From Streptomyces spinosus (GTDB lineage Bacteria > Actinomycetota > Actinomycetes > Streptomycetales > Streptomycetaceae): a stretch of 64,000 nucleotides of DNA. The notes beneath the pieces were generated by a model that did no database searches, was not told the origin of the DNA, and was given only the letters and a program-made list of their open reading frames with translations. Position numbers and translations under genes: made by a program. This document shows positions 28,509 through 37,421 of the stretch, piece after piece (the stretch's first letter is position 1; each line of letters begins with the position of its first letter). The stretch spans positions 62,001 to 126,000 of the forward strand of contig NZ_JAINRC010000005.1 of NCBI RefSeq assembly GCF_020400655.1. The letters run 5' to 3'.

Positions 28509-29369
28509 TCAGGCCAGTCCCCGGCGCGCCACGGCGGGGGCGCGGTGGCCGGCGATGGACGCCACCATCTCCAGCACCTGCCGGGTCTCGGCCACCTCGT
28601 GCACCCGGTACACCCGCGCCCCCAGCCACGCGGAGACGGCGGTCGTCGCCAGCGTGCCGAGCAGCCGTTCCTTCACCGGCCGGTCCAGCGTCTCCCCGAC
28701 GAAGTCCTTGTTGGACAGCGACACCAGCACCGGCCACCCCGTGGCCACCATCTCGTCCAGCCGCCGCGTCGCCTCCAGGCTGTGCCGCGTGTTCTTCCCG
28801 AAGTCGTGCCCGGGATCGATCAGCACCGACTCGCGCGGCACACCGAGCGCGACCGCCCGCTCGGCCAGCCCCACGGTCACGTCCAGGATGTCGGCCACGA
28901 CGTCGTCGTACGTCACCCGGTGCGGACGCGTACGCGGCTGCGCGCCCCCGGCGTGCGTGCACACCAGCCCCACCCGGTGGCGGGCCGCGACCTCCGCGAG
29001 GCCCGGGTCGACCCCGCCCCACGCGTCGTTCAGCAGATCGGCGCCGGCCTCGCACACGGCCTCGCCGACCTCGGCCCGCCAGGTGTCCACGCTGATGACC
29101 ACGTCGGGGAAGCGCCGCCGCACCTCCGCGACGAAGCCGACCGTCCGGCGCGCCTCCTCCTGCGCCGTGACCTCTTCGCCGGGCCCGGCCTTGACCCCGC
29201 CGATGTCGATGATCGCGGCGCCCTCGGCCACCGCCTGCTCCACACGTGCGAGGGCCGGCTCGTCGCGGAAGGTGGCTCCCCGGTCGTAGAAGGAGTCCGG
29301 CGTCCGGTTCACGATCGCCATGATCACCGGCTCGTGCGGCCCGAATTCCCGCCTGCCCAGCCTGAGCAT
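28509..29369 (-). CDS. folP2: Dihydropteroate synthase family protein, FolP2-like
   Basis: A 286-residue TIM-barrel protein of the dihydropteroate synthase family. The first signature reads MAIVNRTPDSFYDRGATF where true synthases have a NVTPDSFSDGG-type sequence, matching the mycobacterial FolP2 group, which has been reported to lack normal synthase activity. IDPGHDFGKNT and the C-terminal YRVHEV are kept. Its neighbours (LOG, DivIVA-like, tag, DUF3117) are those of mycobacterial folP2, not of the folate operon. Its real reaction is uncertain. RBS is weak; ATG is at 29369. Confidence 0.8.
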   Translation of the reverse strand: MLRLGRREFGPHEPVIMAIVNRTPDSFYDRGATFRDEPALARVEQAVAEGAAIIDIGGVKAGPGEEVTAQEEARRTVGFVAEVRRRFPDVVISVDTWRAEVGEAVCEAGADLLNDAWGGVDPGLAEVAARHRVGLVCTHAGGAQPRTRPHRVTYDDVVADILDVTVGLAERAVALGVPRESVLIDPGHDFGKNTRHSLEATRRLDEMVATGWPVLVSLSNKDFVGETLDRPVKERLLGTLATTAVSAWLGARVYRVHEVAETRQVLEMVASIAGHRAPAVARRGLA

Positions 29370-29405
29370 CCGCTGTGACCTCTCCTAGTACGTTCCGCAG
29401 TGCGC

Positions 29406-29432
29406 CGCCTGCGACCCTAACTGTCGCAGGCG
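29406..29432. other. Perfect inverted repeat in a divergent promoter region
   Basis: A 9-bp perfect repeat (CGCCTGCGA with TCGCAGGCG) separated by 9 bases, located 37 bases upstream of the FolP2-like start and 80 bases upstream of the divergent gene. It could be an operator or an RNA hairpin; no T-run follows. Confidence 0.4.
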
Positions 29433-29513
29433 CATGGCACGATCGGACCCTGACAGTTCCGGCTTCCGGCACAGCGTCCGGTAACGAGCGTGGGGACCCT
29501 TGAGGCGATGGTG

Positions 29514-29873
29514 ATGTTCTTGTTCCTGGTCGTCGCGCTGGCCGTCGTGGTCGCCGCGGTGACCCTGGCCGTGGTGGGCGGCGGGGAGAGTACCCCGCTG
29601 CCCGAGGTGGCGCCCGAGCGGCTCCACGACCCCCTCCCCGCGGACCGCCCGGTGGACCGAGCGGACGTGGAGGGACTGCGCTTCCCCCTCGCCCCGCGCG
29701 GCTACCGCATGGCCGACGTCGACGACGCGCTCGGCCGGCTCGCCGCGGAACTGGCGGAGCGGGACGCCCGCATCGCCGACCTGGAGTCCGCGCTGGCCGG
29801 CGCGAGAGCCGCGGCGGCGCACGCGCGCCCCGCACAGCCCGACCGCGGCGAGGGCCCGGAGGAGCAGCGATGA
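29514..29873 (+). CDS. Single-pass membrane protein with short DivIVA-like motif
   Basis: A 119-residue protein with one N-terminal membrane helix (residues 2-23) and a cytoplasmic part containing LRFPLAPRGYRMADVDDALGRL (about 56-77; key elements F-x-x-x-x-x-G-Y-x-x-x-x-V-D), the start motif of DivIVA-domain proteins, then a coiled coil. It corresponds in position to Rv1209. ATG 29514 fits the GAGG at 29502; ATG 29508 and GTG 29490 are alternatives. The stop overlaps tag by 4 bases. Confidence 0.75.
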   Translation: MFLFLVVALAVVVAAVTLAVVGGGESTPLPEVAPERLHDPLPADRPVDRADVEGLRFPLAPRGYRMADVDDALGRLAAELAERDARIADLESALAGARAAAAHARPAQPDRGEGPEEQR

Positions 29874-30457
29874 CCACCCCAGCGGCCGTTCCCGGGCCGG
29901 ACGGCGCCCTGCGCTGCCCGTGGGCCCTGTCCACCGCCGACTACGTGGCGTACCACGACGAGGAGTGGGGCCGCCCGGTCCACGGCGACGACGCCCTGTT
30001 CGAGCGGCTCAGTCTGGAGGCCTTCCAGTCGGGCCTGTCCTGGATCACGATCCTGCGCCGCCGCCCGGGCTTCCGCGCGGCCTTCGCCGGCTTCCGGATC
30101 GAGAAGGTCGCCGCCTTCACCGAGACCGACCGCGACCGGCTGCTCGCCGACCCCGGCATCATCCGCAACCGGGCCAAGATCGACGCCACCCTCGCCAACG
30201 CCCGCGTCCTCGCCGACTGGCCGACGGGCGAGCTGGACGAGCTGATCTGGTCCTACGCCCCCGACCCGGCCACCCGCCCGGCCCCGAAGACCCTCGCGGA
30301 CGTCCCGGCGGTGACCGCGGAGTCGACGGCCCTCTCCAAGGCCCTGAAGAAGCGGGGACTCAGATTCGTGGGCCCGACGACGGCGTACGCGCTGATGCAG
30401 GCCTGCGGCCTGGTCGACGACCACCTGGAGACGTGCGTGGCCAGGAACGCCCGCTGA
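29870..30457 (+). CDS. tag: DNA-3-methyladenine glycosylase I
   Basis: A 195-residue base-excision repair enzyme of the Tag family that removes 3-methyladenine from alkylated DNA. It opens with RCPWALSTADYVAYHDEEWGRP, whose W and YHDEEWG are the family hallmark, and contains LSWITILRRRPGFRAAF and LKKRGLRFVGPTTAYALMQA (helix-hairpin region). It is translationally coupled to the DivIVA-like gene. Confidence 0.93.
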   Translation: MTTPAAVPGPDGALRCPWALSTADYVAYHDEEWGRPVHGDDALFERLSLEAFQSGLSWITILRRRPGFRAAFAGFRIEKVAAFTETDRDRLLADPGIIRNRAKIDATLANARVLADWPTGELDELIWSYAPDPATRPAPKTLADVPAVTAESTALSKALKKRGLRFVGPTTAYALMQACGLVDDHLETCVARNAR

Positions 30458-30458
30458 G

Positions 30459-31262
30459 CTACCGGCCCAGGTACTTCGGCTTCTCCTTGTCCACGAACGC
30501 CTGGACGGCGATGGCGTGGTCCTCGGAGCGCCCCGCCCGGGTCTGCAGCTCGTCCTCCTTCTCCAGCGTCTCGGCCAGGGAGTGCGTCAGCCCGAAGGCC
30601 ACCGCCTCCTTGATCGCCGCGTACGCCACCGTCGGCCCCGAGGCCAGCGCCCGCGCCACCTTCCCGGCCTCCGCGCGCAGCTCGGCCAGGGGCACGACCC
30701 GGTTGGCGATCCCCAGCTCCAGCGCGTCGTCGGCGCTGATGCTGCGCGGGAAGAGCAGCAGGTCGGCGGCGCGGCTCGGGCCGATCACCCGGGGCAGCGT
30801 CCAGGAGATCCCGGAGTCGGCGGTGAGGGCCACGCCGGCGAACGACGTGTTGAAGGAGGCGCTGTCGGCCACCAGCCGGTAGTCCGCGGCGAGCGCGAAG
30901 CCGAACCCGGCCCCCGCCGCCACGCCGTTCACCGCCGCGACCACCGGCTTCGGCGCCCCGGCGAGCGCCCGCACGATCGGGTTGTAGTGCTCCCTGACCG
31001 TGGTCATCGTCTGCCCGGACCCGGTCTCCCGGTCACTGGCCAGCAGCCCGATGTGCTCCTTGAGGTCCTGGCCCACGCAGAACGCCCGGTCTCCGGCGGC
31101 GGTCAGCAGGACCGCCCGCACGGCCGTGTCACCGGCCGCCGATTCCGCCGCCTCCCGGAGGGCGACCTTGGTCGCGATGTCCAGCGCGTTCATCGCCTCG
31201 GGGCGGTTCAGCGTGATCGTCGCGAGTCCGTCGCTCACCTCGTAGAGCACGGTGTCGGCCAT
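30459..31262 (-). CDS. Enoyl-CoA hydratase/isomerase family protein
   Basis: A 267-residue crotonase-fold protein. The CoA and oxyanion-hole elements AGDRAFCVGQDLKEH and NGVAAGAGFGFALAADYRL are clear. In place of the classic second catalytic Glu the sequence shows ALTADSGISWTLPRVIG, with an Asp, as in the PaaG/isomerase-like subgroup, so simple hydratase activity is uncertain. ATG 31262 follows GAGGGGATGCGCC. It converges with tag with a single base between the stop codons. Confidence 0.85.
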   Translation of the reverse strand: MADTVLYEVSDGLATITLNRPEAMNALDIATKVALREAAESAAGDTAVRAVLLTAAGDRAFCVGQDLKEHIGLLASDRETGSGQTMTTVREHYNPIVRALAGAPKPVVAAVNGVAAGAGFGFALAADYRLVADSASFNTSFAGVALTADSGISWTLPRVIGPSRAADLLLFPRSISADDALELGIANRVVPLAELRAEAGKVARALASGPTVAYAAIKEAVAFGLTHSLAETLEKEDELQTRAGRSEDHAIAVQAFVDKEKPKYLGR

Positions 31263-31633
31263 GGCGCATCCCCTCTGCTTCGCGGCGGGTGACGTACCGC
31301 TCAGTACGTCCATGTCTGAGGACAGCATGGCGGAGATCGCCGTCCCTGGGCCGGACCGGTCGTGTGACCTGCGTCAAAGAAAACCGGAGCGGAATCCGTC
31401 GGCGGATCGTCGTGCGGGGGCGCAGTATCGCAGCCACATCGCCGAATTGGGTGGTTTTGCTCGCGCGCGTTGCCCAAGCGATGCCGACTGATGTTGGTCA
31501 TCGGGTCCTGCGATGCGGGATAATGGCCTGGAAGCAATGTGTTCGATGCCGGTGTCGCGTGTCCGTTCCGGATGGCGGGTGCCCCGTGGGGCCGTCGGCA
31601 GACGATGAGCTGGTTTCAGGAAGGGGAACGAGC
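31263..31633. promoter_or_regulatory. 371-base divergent region before the DUF3117 gene
   Basis: No gene is convincing here. A plus-strand promoter TTGGTC (31494-31499), 19 bases, GATAAT (31519-31524) would start a leader of about 100 bases to the ATG at 31634. A GTTTTG-rich AT patch lies at about 31450. The left part holds the ribosome-binding site of the minus-strand crotonase gene. Confidence 0.45.
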
Positions 31634-31801
31634 ATGGCGGCCATGAAGCCGCGGACGGGTGATGGCCCGCTCGAGGTGACCAAGGAGGGGCGGGGCATCG
31701 TCATGCGCGTTCCGCTCGAAGGCGGCGGTCGACTCGTCGTCGAGCTGACCCCTGACGAGGCCGAGGCGCTCGGCGACGCCCTCAAGAAGGTCGTCGTCTG
31801 A
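31634..31801 (+). CDS. DUF3117 small conserved protein
   Basis: A 55-residue protein beginning MAAMKPRTGDGPLEVTKEGR and ending ALKKVVV, the highly conserved DUF3117 sequence of actinobacteria (Rv1211 group). The ribosome-binding site GGAAGGGG lies 7 bases upstream. Function is unknown. It is followed at once by a very strong terminator, so it is a one-gene transcript. Confidence 0.9.
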   Translation: MAAMKPRTGDGPLEVTKEGRGIVMRVPLEGGGRLVVELTPDEAEALGDALKKVVV

Positions 31802-31823
31802 CGCCCCAGCGACCAGTCCTTCC

Positions 31824-31859
31824 GGCTGCCCCGGCATCGTACGCGGTGCCGGGGCAGCC
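31824..31859. terminator. Strong bidirectional hairpin terminator
   Basis: A perfect 13-bp stem (31824-31836 with 31847-31859) with a 10-base loop between the convergent DUF3117 and methyltransferase genes. Confidence 0.8.
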
Positions 31860-31885
31860 GCGTCTTCGCACCCCCCGGCGCGGCC

Positions 31886-32518
31886 TCAGCGCTTGACGGC
31901 GCACAGCAGGCCGTCGCCGACCGGCAGCAGCGAGGGGACCAGTTCCTGGCTCTCCCGTACGGTGCGCAGCAGCTCGCGCAGCCGCAGCACCTCGGTGGGC
32001 TGCGGCCCGGAGTCGACCGTACGGCCGTTGGCGAACACGCCCTCGAACACCACCAGGCCGCCCGGCCGCAGCAGACGCAACGATTCAGCGAGGTAGTCCG
32101 GGTACTCCAGGCGGTCCCCGTCGCAGAAGACGAGGTCGTAGCCGGCGTCCGCGAGACGCGGGAGCACGTCCAGCGCGGGGCCGGGGATGAAGCGGGCCCG
32201 GTTGCTGGCGAAGCCGCAGACGCGGAAGGCCTGCCGGGCGAACTGCTGGTGCTCCGGCTCCGGGTCCACCGTGGTGAGCACCCCGTCCGGCCGCATCCCG
32301 TGCAGCAGATGGATGCCGGACACCCCGCAGCCCGTACCGATCTCCGCGACCGCCTTCGCGTCCACGGAGGCGGCGAGCAGTCGCAGCGCGGCGCCCGTGC
32401 TGGGCGACACCGAGCGCAGCCCTGCCTCGCGGGCCCGGTCGCGGGCCCAGCGCAGCGCTTCGTCCTCGGCGACAAAGGCGTCGGCGAACGCCCAGCTCGT
32501 CTGCCGGTTGCCGGTAAT
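31886..32518 (-). CDS. O-methyltransferase, AUU start codon
   Basis: A 210-residue class I SAM-dependent methyltransferase of the MT_24 O-methyltransferase group (Rv1220c type). SAM-binding motif I is AEIGTGCGVSGIHLL; LVFCDGDRLEYPDYLAESLRLL gives the acidic motif and metal site. The first GTG in frame (32410) would remove the conserved N-terminal region TSWAFADAFVAEDEALRWA. No ATG, GTG, TTG or CTG exists between the upstream in-frame stop and that region, but an ATT at 32518 lies 6 bases after AGGAG. I therefore place the start at ATT. The methyl acceptor is unknown. It diverges from the ECF sigma gene. Confidence 0.8.
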   Translation of the reverse strand: MTGNRQTSWAFADAFVAEDEALRWARDRAREAGLRSVSPSTGAALRLLAASVDAKAVAEIGTGCGVSGIHLLHGMRPDGVLTTVDPEPEHQQFARQAFRVCGFASNRARFIPGPALDVLPRLADAGYDLVFCDGDRLEYPDYLAESLRLLRPGGLVVFEGVFANGRTVDSGPQPTEVLRLRELLRTVRESQELVPSLLPVGDGLLCAVKR

Positions 32519-32745
32519 GACCCTCTCCTGTCCCCGCGGTTGCCTGGGCGTGACTGTATCCGTTGGCGCCGGGAACCCGCAGATGGGACCGGGCGTTTAG
32601 AAGGATGAGCCGGTGACCGGGGACGCGACGGGGGGCCAGGGTGGAGCAGGACGCCGAGCAACTGGTGACGCAGCCGCACGAGCCGTGTCAGCGTGTATCA
32701 AATTCTCGTAAAACCGCTTATCCGGAGCTAACGGGCGAGGTGGCT

Positions 32746-33534
32746 ATGGTAGGGGCTCCACTGGACACCACCAGAGCCGACAGGGGAGGTGCGGCCGCGC
32801 CCGGGGATCGGGGTGGAGTGCTGCGGCGCTTCCTCGGGTCGGCGGGCAGGCCGAAATCCGTGACCGACACCGCTGCCGACAGCCACGCCGCCGGCCTCGC
32901 CACGGGCGAGACCCAGACCGCGACCTTCGCCACCGACGCGGACGGGCAGGCGTGGACTCCGCCCGCGTGGGAGGAGATCGTCAGCACACACAGCGGCCGG
33001 GTCTACCGACTCGCCTACCGCCTGACGGGCAACCAGCACGACGCCGAGGACCTCACCCAGGAGGTCTTCGTCCGTGTCTTCCGCTCGCTGTCGACGTACT
33101 CGCCGGGCACCTTCGAGGGCTGGCTGCACCGCATCACCACGAACCTCTTCCTGGACATGGTCCGGCGCAAGCAGCGCATCCGCTTCGACGCCCTCGGCGA
33201 GGACGCGGCCGACCGCCTGGCCAGCCGGGAGCCCACCCCGCAGCAGCTCTTCAACGACGCCCACTTCGACGCCGACGTCCAGCAGGCCCTCGACACCCTC
33301 GCGCCCGAGTTCCGCGCCGCCGTCGTGCTGTGCGACATCGAGGGCCTGTCGTACGAGGAGATCGCCGCGACCCTCGGCGTGAAGCTCGGCACGGTCCGCT
33401 CCCGCATCCACCGCGGCCGCTCCCAGCTCCGCAAGGCCCTCGCGCACCGCTCCCCGGAGGCCCGCGCGGCCGAGCGGCGCTCCTTCCTGACCCCCCGTGT
33501 CCCCGCTCTGGGAGGAGGGGGCGCGACCGCGTGA
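32746..33534 (+). CDS. sigE: ECF sigma factor, SigE-like
   Basis: A 262-residue extracytoplasmic-function sigma factor. About 75 disordered residues precede region 2 (residues 80-145: [20 protein letters not shown], then [12 protein letters not shown]) and region 4 (about 180-235: [20 protein letters not shown]). The chosen ATG at 32746 has GAGG 5 bases upstream; an in-frame GTG at 32641 would add 35 residues. The gene order sigma, anti-sigma, htrA, tatB matches M. tuberculosis sigE-rseA-htrA-tatB, an envelope-stress module. It is not the S. coelicolor gene named sigE, despite the symbol. The stop overlaps the anti-sigma start. Confidence 0.85.
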   Translation: MVGAPLDTTRADRGGAAAPGDRGGVLRRFLGSAGRPKSVTDTAADSHAAGLATGETQTATFATDADGQAWTPPAWEEIVSTHSGRVYRLAYRLTGNQHDAEDLTQEVFVRVFRSLSTYSPGTFEGWLHRITTNLFLDMVRRKQRIRFDALGEDAADRLASREPTPQQLFNDAHFDADVQQALDTLAPEFRAAVVLCDIEGLSYEEIAATLGVKLGTVRSRIHRGRSQLRKALAHRSPEARAAERRSFLTPRVPALGGGGATA

Positions 33535-34559
33535 GTGGATCTCGGCCGAAACCTGTCGAGGAGGCGCGCCTCGCAGAGCAGCACCTGGGAGACCGGCTCT
33601 CCGCCCTCGTGGACGGAGAGCTCGGTCATGAGACGCGTGAGCGCGTCCTCGCGCACCTGGCGACCTGCGCCCGGTGCAAGGCGGAGGCGGACGCCCAGCG
33701 CGCGCTGAAGAACGCGTTCGCGGAGGCGGCCCCGCCCCCGCCCTCGGCGAGCTTCCTGGCCCGCCTCCAGGGCCTGCCCGGGGGAGGTGACCCGGACGGC
33801 GGCGGCACGCCGTCACCCGGGGGCGGACTCCTCGGCGGCGGCCCCGCCGCCGGACCGACCGACGGCCCCGGGCCGTTCGGGGTGAGTCGCGGCGAGCGCC
33901 TCCCGTTCGGCTACGTCCCCGCCCGCGTCCCCGGCCTCCTCCCGGCCCGCGCGGACCGGGTCGCCGCGCCCGAGGACCGTGGCTTCCGCATCCACCCCGT
34001 GGGCCGCACCGACGACGGCCGCTCCGCCTCGCGCGGACTGCGGTTCGCGTTCGCCGCCGCCGGCGCGGTGTCGCTGGCCGCGGTCGCCCTCGGCGGCGTG
34101 ACCACCTCCCTGCCCGGCGACTCGACCACGGACGCCCGCGGCGGCACCGGCGCCGGCAGCAACGTGACCCCGGCCCGCCCGGCCGGCGCCGGCTCAGGCG
34201 CGGCCACACCGGACAGCCAGCGCCGGCGCCAGGTGGGGCCGCTGCTCGGCCAGGCCGGCGCGCTGCTCGCGCCGGCCCCGACCACCCTGTCCGCGCCGCT
34301 GCTGCCCGGAGGGCCGGTCCCGGCCGCCGGGCAGGACCGGACCGAGCCGGTGCGCCCCGTCACCGCGCCGATGCTGGCCGGTGTGGCCGCCGTCTCCCCG
34401 CTGATACGCAAGCTCGACAAGACCGTGGCCCTGCCGCTCGGCGACTGGTCCACCGCCCCCGGGGTCACCGGCTCCGGCCTGCTGTCCGCCCCCGTCCCCG
34501 ACACCACCCCCGCTCCCACCGCTCCCACCGCGCCCGCAGTGCCCCACCGGTCGCCCTGA
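33531..34559 (+). CDS. rseA: Zinc-containing anti-sigma factor (RseA-like)
   Basis: A 342-residue protein starting at GTG, overlapping the sigma gene by 4 bases. The N-terminal zinc anti-sigma domain has the motif H42-x3-C46-x2-C49 (HLATCARC) preceded by [11 protein letters not shown] Gly-rich linker follows, then one membrane helix at about 170-191 and an outer Pro/Ala-rich tail. It should hold the sigma factor inactive at the membrane until redox or envelope stress. Mycobacterial RseA is much shorter and lacks a clear membrane helix, so regulated proteolysis may be more important here; the HtrA protease is next door. Confidence 0.85.
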   Translation: MSGSRPKPVEEARLAEQHLGDRLSALVDGELGHETRERVLAHLATCARCKAEADAQRALKNAFAEAAPPPPSASFLARLQGLPGGGDPDGGGTPSPGGGLLGGGPAAGPTDGPGPFGVSRGERLPFGYVPARVPGLLPARADRVAAPEDRGFRIHPVGRTDDGRSASRGLRFAFAAAGAVSLAAVALGGVTTSLPGDSTTDARGGTGAGSNVTPARPAGAGSGAATPDSQRRRQVGPLLGQAGALLAPAPTTLSAPLLPGGPVPAAGQDRTEPVRPVTAPMLAGVAAVSPLIRKLDKTVALPLGDWSTAPGVTGSGLLSAPVPDTTPAPTAPTAPAVPHRSP

Positions 34560-34690
34560 CCGGCCACCGCGCCCCGGCCCGCGAACCTGGTTGAATCCTG
34601 TGAGACCGCTCCCGCGGCGATGCCCCGGGGCGGTGGACGACGTTCCGTGACCGCGGCAGCGCGCGGTCGCGGCCCAGCCGTGGGGAGAGC

Positions 34691-36631
34691 ATGAACGAGG
34701 GGAACCGTGTCCCGCCGGTGAACGGACCGGAGGGAGCGGCGGGGCCGGCACCGGCCGGCCGGACCGGGGCGCCCGGGGGCGCCGCGCCGGATGCCACCGG
34801 GTCCGACGGCGACTTCGAACTGGCCAGGCCGGCGCGGCCACCGGTGGGCGCGGGCGGAGGGGAGACCCACGGCACGGACTCGGCGGAAGCCGTCGCGGCC
34901 GAGGCCGGCGGAGGAACAGGGCCGGCCGTCCACGCAGACGCCGGTGGCGACAGCCGGGGAGGCGCCGAAGGAGACGGTCGGGGAAGCGCCGGTGGCGACA
35001 GCCGGGGAGGCGCCGGTGGCGACAGCCGGAGTGATGCCGGTGGCGAGTTCCGGGAAGGCGCCGGTGGAGAGACCCGGGGGGATATGCGAGGAGGCGTCGG
35101 TTCAGACGCCGTAGCGGCCGGAGAGACCGCCTGGGCGAGCCCCGCCGAGCGGTCCGGGCCGCTGCACGATCCCGACCCCTACGGCACCCCGCCGTACGGC
35201 CGGCCCGGCCCCTGGGCGCCCGCGCCGCCGGTGCAGCACCCGGCGGCGACCCCGGCGCACGGAACGGCCGTGTCCGCGCCCACGGCTCCACCGCCGGCGG
35301 CGCCCGTACCGCACCCGGCCGCCCACGCCCCGGCGCCCACCGCCCCCGTCTCTCCCGGCCCCGCCCCGCAAGGCACCGCCCCGCAGGGCACCGACCCGCA
35401 GGGGACCGGCCCCTGGAGCCGGTACGACCCCTGGGCCGCCGGTTACGCCAAGGAGCAGGCGCCGGCCCGGGGGCCGCTCCAGCAGACCGGCGAGGCCGTG
35501 CCGACGGAGCAGCAGCGCAAGAGGAGCGCGCGGCGCATGCTGTTCGCGTGGACCCTGGTCGTCGCCCTGTTCTCCGCGGGCGTCGGCGGGGTCGCCGGAG
35601 CCTATGTCCAGCGCGAGGGCCTCGGCGATGGCGTACGGCTGCCGCAGGCCGGAAGCGTGCCGGCCGGCCGCGCGCCGGACAGTGTGGCCGGGATCGCGGC
35701 CCGTGCCCTGCCCAGCGTGGTCACGCTGCACGTGCGAGGGGCCGCCGAGGCGGGCACCGGCACCGGCTTCGTGCTCGACGCCGAGGGGCACATCCTCACC
35801 AACAACCACGTGGTCGAGCCCGCCGGGACGGGCGGCGAGATATCCGTGACGTTCAGCAGCGGCGACACCGTCAAGGCCAGGGTCGTCGGCCGGGACAGCG
35901 GCTACGACCTCGCCGTGGTCCAGGTGCGCGGCGTCCACGGGCTCACCCCGCTGCCCCTCGGCAACTCCGACGACGTCCAGGTCGGCGACCCGGTCGTCGC
36001 CATCGGCGCCCCCTTCGACCTCGCCAACACGGTCACCTCCGGCATCATCAGCGCCAAGGAGCGGCCGATCACCGCCGGCGGGGAGAAGAGCGACGGCAGC
36101 GACGTGTCGTACGTCGACGCGCTGCAGACCGACGCCCCCATCAACCCGGGCAACTCCGGCGGTCCGCTGCTCGACTCCCGGGCCCAGGTCATCGGCATCA
36201 ACTCCGCCATCCGCTCCGCCGGCGGCGGCTCCGAGGCCGAGGGCGGCCAGGCCGGGTCCATCGGTCTCGGCTTCGCCATACCCGTCAACCAGGCCAAGCG
36301 CGTCGCCGAGGAACTGATCGACGACGGCCGCGCCACGCATCCCGTCATCGGCGTCACCCTCGACATGGGCTACACCGGCGACGGCGCCCGCGTCGACAGC
36401 AAGAGCGCGAACGGCGGTCCCGCCGTGACCCGGGGCGGCCCCGGCGAGCGGGCCGGGCTCAGGGCGGGCGACGTCATCACCGGGGTCGGCGGTGAGCGCG
36501 TCCACACCGGTGAGGAGCTGATCGTCAAGATCCGCGCCCACCGGCCGGGGGACCGGCTGCGGCTGACGGTCGAGCGTGACGGCACCGAGCGGGAGGTGTC
36601 ACTCGTGCTGGGCGCTTCGGAGCAGAACTGA
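34691..36631 (+). CDS. htrA: HtrA/DegP-type membrane serine protease with PDZ domain
   Basis: A 646-residue protease. Residues 1-280 are disordered and cytoplasmic, including six 8-residue Gly/Asp/Ser/Arg repeats at 84-131; one membrane helix spans 284-304; the trypsin-like domain (about 330-545) has the triad His373 (TNNHVV), Asp406 (YDLAVV) and Ser489 (NPGNSGGPLL); a PDZ domain covers 555-640. It degrades or refolds damaged envelope proteins. It lies in the sigE module and could act on the anti-sigma factor. Confidence 0.93.
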   Translation: MNEGNRVPPVNGPEGAAGPAPAGRTGAPGGAAPDATGSDGDFELARPARPPVGAGGGETHGTDSAEAVAAEAGGGTGPAVHADAGGDSRGGAEGDGRGSAGGDSRGGAGGDSRSDAGGEFREGAGGETRGDMRGGVGSDAVAAGETAWASPAERSGPLHDPDPYGTPPYGRPGPWAPAPPVQHPAATPAHGTAVSAPTAPPPAAPVPHPAAHAPAPTAPVSPGPAPQGTAPQGTDPQGTGPWSRYDPWAAGYAKEQAPARGPLQQTGEAVPTEQQRKRSARRMLFAWTLVVALFSAGVGGVAGAYVQREGLGDGVRLPQAGSVPAGRAPDSVAGIAARALPSVVTLHVRGAAEAGTGTGFVLDAEGHILTNNHVVEPAGTGGEISVTFSSGDTVKARVVGRDSGYDLAVVQVRGVHGLTPLPLGNSDDVQVGDPVVAIGAPFDLANTVTSGIISAKERPITAGGEKSDGSDVSYVDALQTDAPINPGNSGGPLLDSRAQVIGINSAIRSAGGGSEAEGGQAGSIGLGFAIPVNQAKRVAEELIDDGRATHPVIGVTLDMGYTGDGARVDSKSANGGPAVTRGGPGERAGLRAGDVITGVGGERVHTGEELIVKIRAHRPGDRLRLTVERDGTEREVSLVLGASEQN

Positions 36632-36649
36632 CGGAAGTCTCACCTCGGG

Positions 36650-36683
36650 ACGGTACCGGTCGGACAGGAACGCCGGGTACCGT
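36650..36683 (+). terminator. Possible terminator or attenuator between htrA and tatB
   Basis: An 8-bp perfect inverted repeat ACGGTACC / GGTACCGT with an 18-base gap, starting 18 bases after the htrA stop and ending 32 bases before the tatB start. No T-run follows. Confidence 0.4.
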
Positions 36684-36715
36684 TGAGCGACCGAGGACAT
36701 CGCAAGGAGCGTCAG

Positions 36716-37171
36716 GTGTTCAATGACATAGGACCACTGGAGCTGGTGACGATCATCGTGCTCGCCGTGCTCGTCTTCGGTCCGGACAAGCTCCCGAAGG
36801 TCATCCAGGACGTGATGCGCACGATCCGGAAGATCCGCGAGTTCTCCGAGAGCGCCAAGCACGACATCCGAGCCGAACTGGGTCCCGAGTTCAAGGACTT
36901 CGAGTTCGAGGATCTGAACCCCAAGACGTTCCTCCGCAAGCAGCTGGACAACGACGAGCTGGGGCTCAAGGAGATCCGCAACGGCTTCGACCTGAAGAAG
37001 GAGATGGCGGAGGTCACGGACGCGGTCCACGGCCGTGACGGTGCCTCCGCCTCGCCCTCTTCCTCCTCCCCGTCGTCCTCGTCGCCCTCCGGCGGGCGCG
37101 TGGACATGACCAAGAAGCCCGAGACGCCCGGGGACGACGAGCGCCCGCCCTTCGACGCGGACGCCACGTAG
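36716..37171 (+). CDS. tatB: Sec-independent translocase protein TatB
   Basis: A 151-residue protein starting at GTG 36716, with AAGGAG 6 bases upstream. It opens VFNDIGPLELVTIIVLAVLV, the Tat hallmark with Glu and Pro before the single short membrane helix, then the FGPDKLPKVI amphipathic helix and a long charged tail. The 150-residue length favours TatB over TatA. It forms the Tat substrate receptor with TatC, encoded elsewhere; the BldKB-like lipoprotein in this window is a candidate substrate. Confidence 0.92.
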   Translation: MFNDIGPLELVTIIVLAVLVFGPDKLPKVIQDVMRTIRKIREFSESAKHDIRAELGPEFKDFEFEDLNPKTFLRKQLDNDELGLKEIRNGFDLKKEMAEVTDAVHGRDGASASPSSSSPSSSSPSGGRVDMTKKPETPGDDERPPFDADAT

Positions 37172-37421
37172 GCGCGGCCACCAGCGCTAACCGCCCGCCG
37201 ACACGCGCGCGTGTGTACGCCGCGCACGTGACGCGTTTCATAGCGCGGGCCCGTCGTTCACGACCCGTACAGGCCGTACGCGCGACCCACGCGTCCAGCG
37301 CCTGCCCTGCTGCCTTCCACGGTGTGGATATGCTGCCGAGTTGTTGTGCGGACCGGACGCGTACGCCCGAATGGGGGGCGGGCCACCCCGGTCCGACGAG
37401 AGCGAGGAGGCGTCCGGGCAG

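Noticed and set aside
31886..32410. GTG at 32410 as the start of the O-methyltransferase
   Set aside because: It would remove a conserved N-terminal helix region that is clearly coding and has its own ribosome-binding site further upstream.
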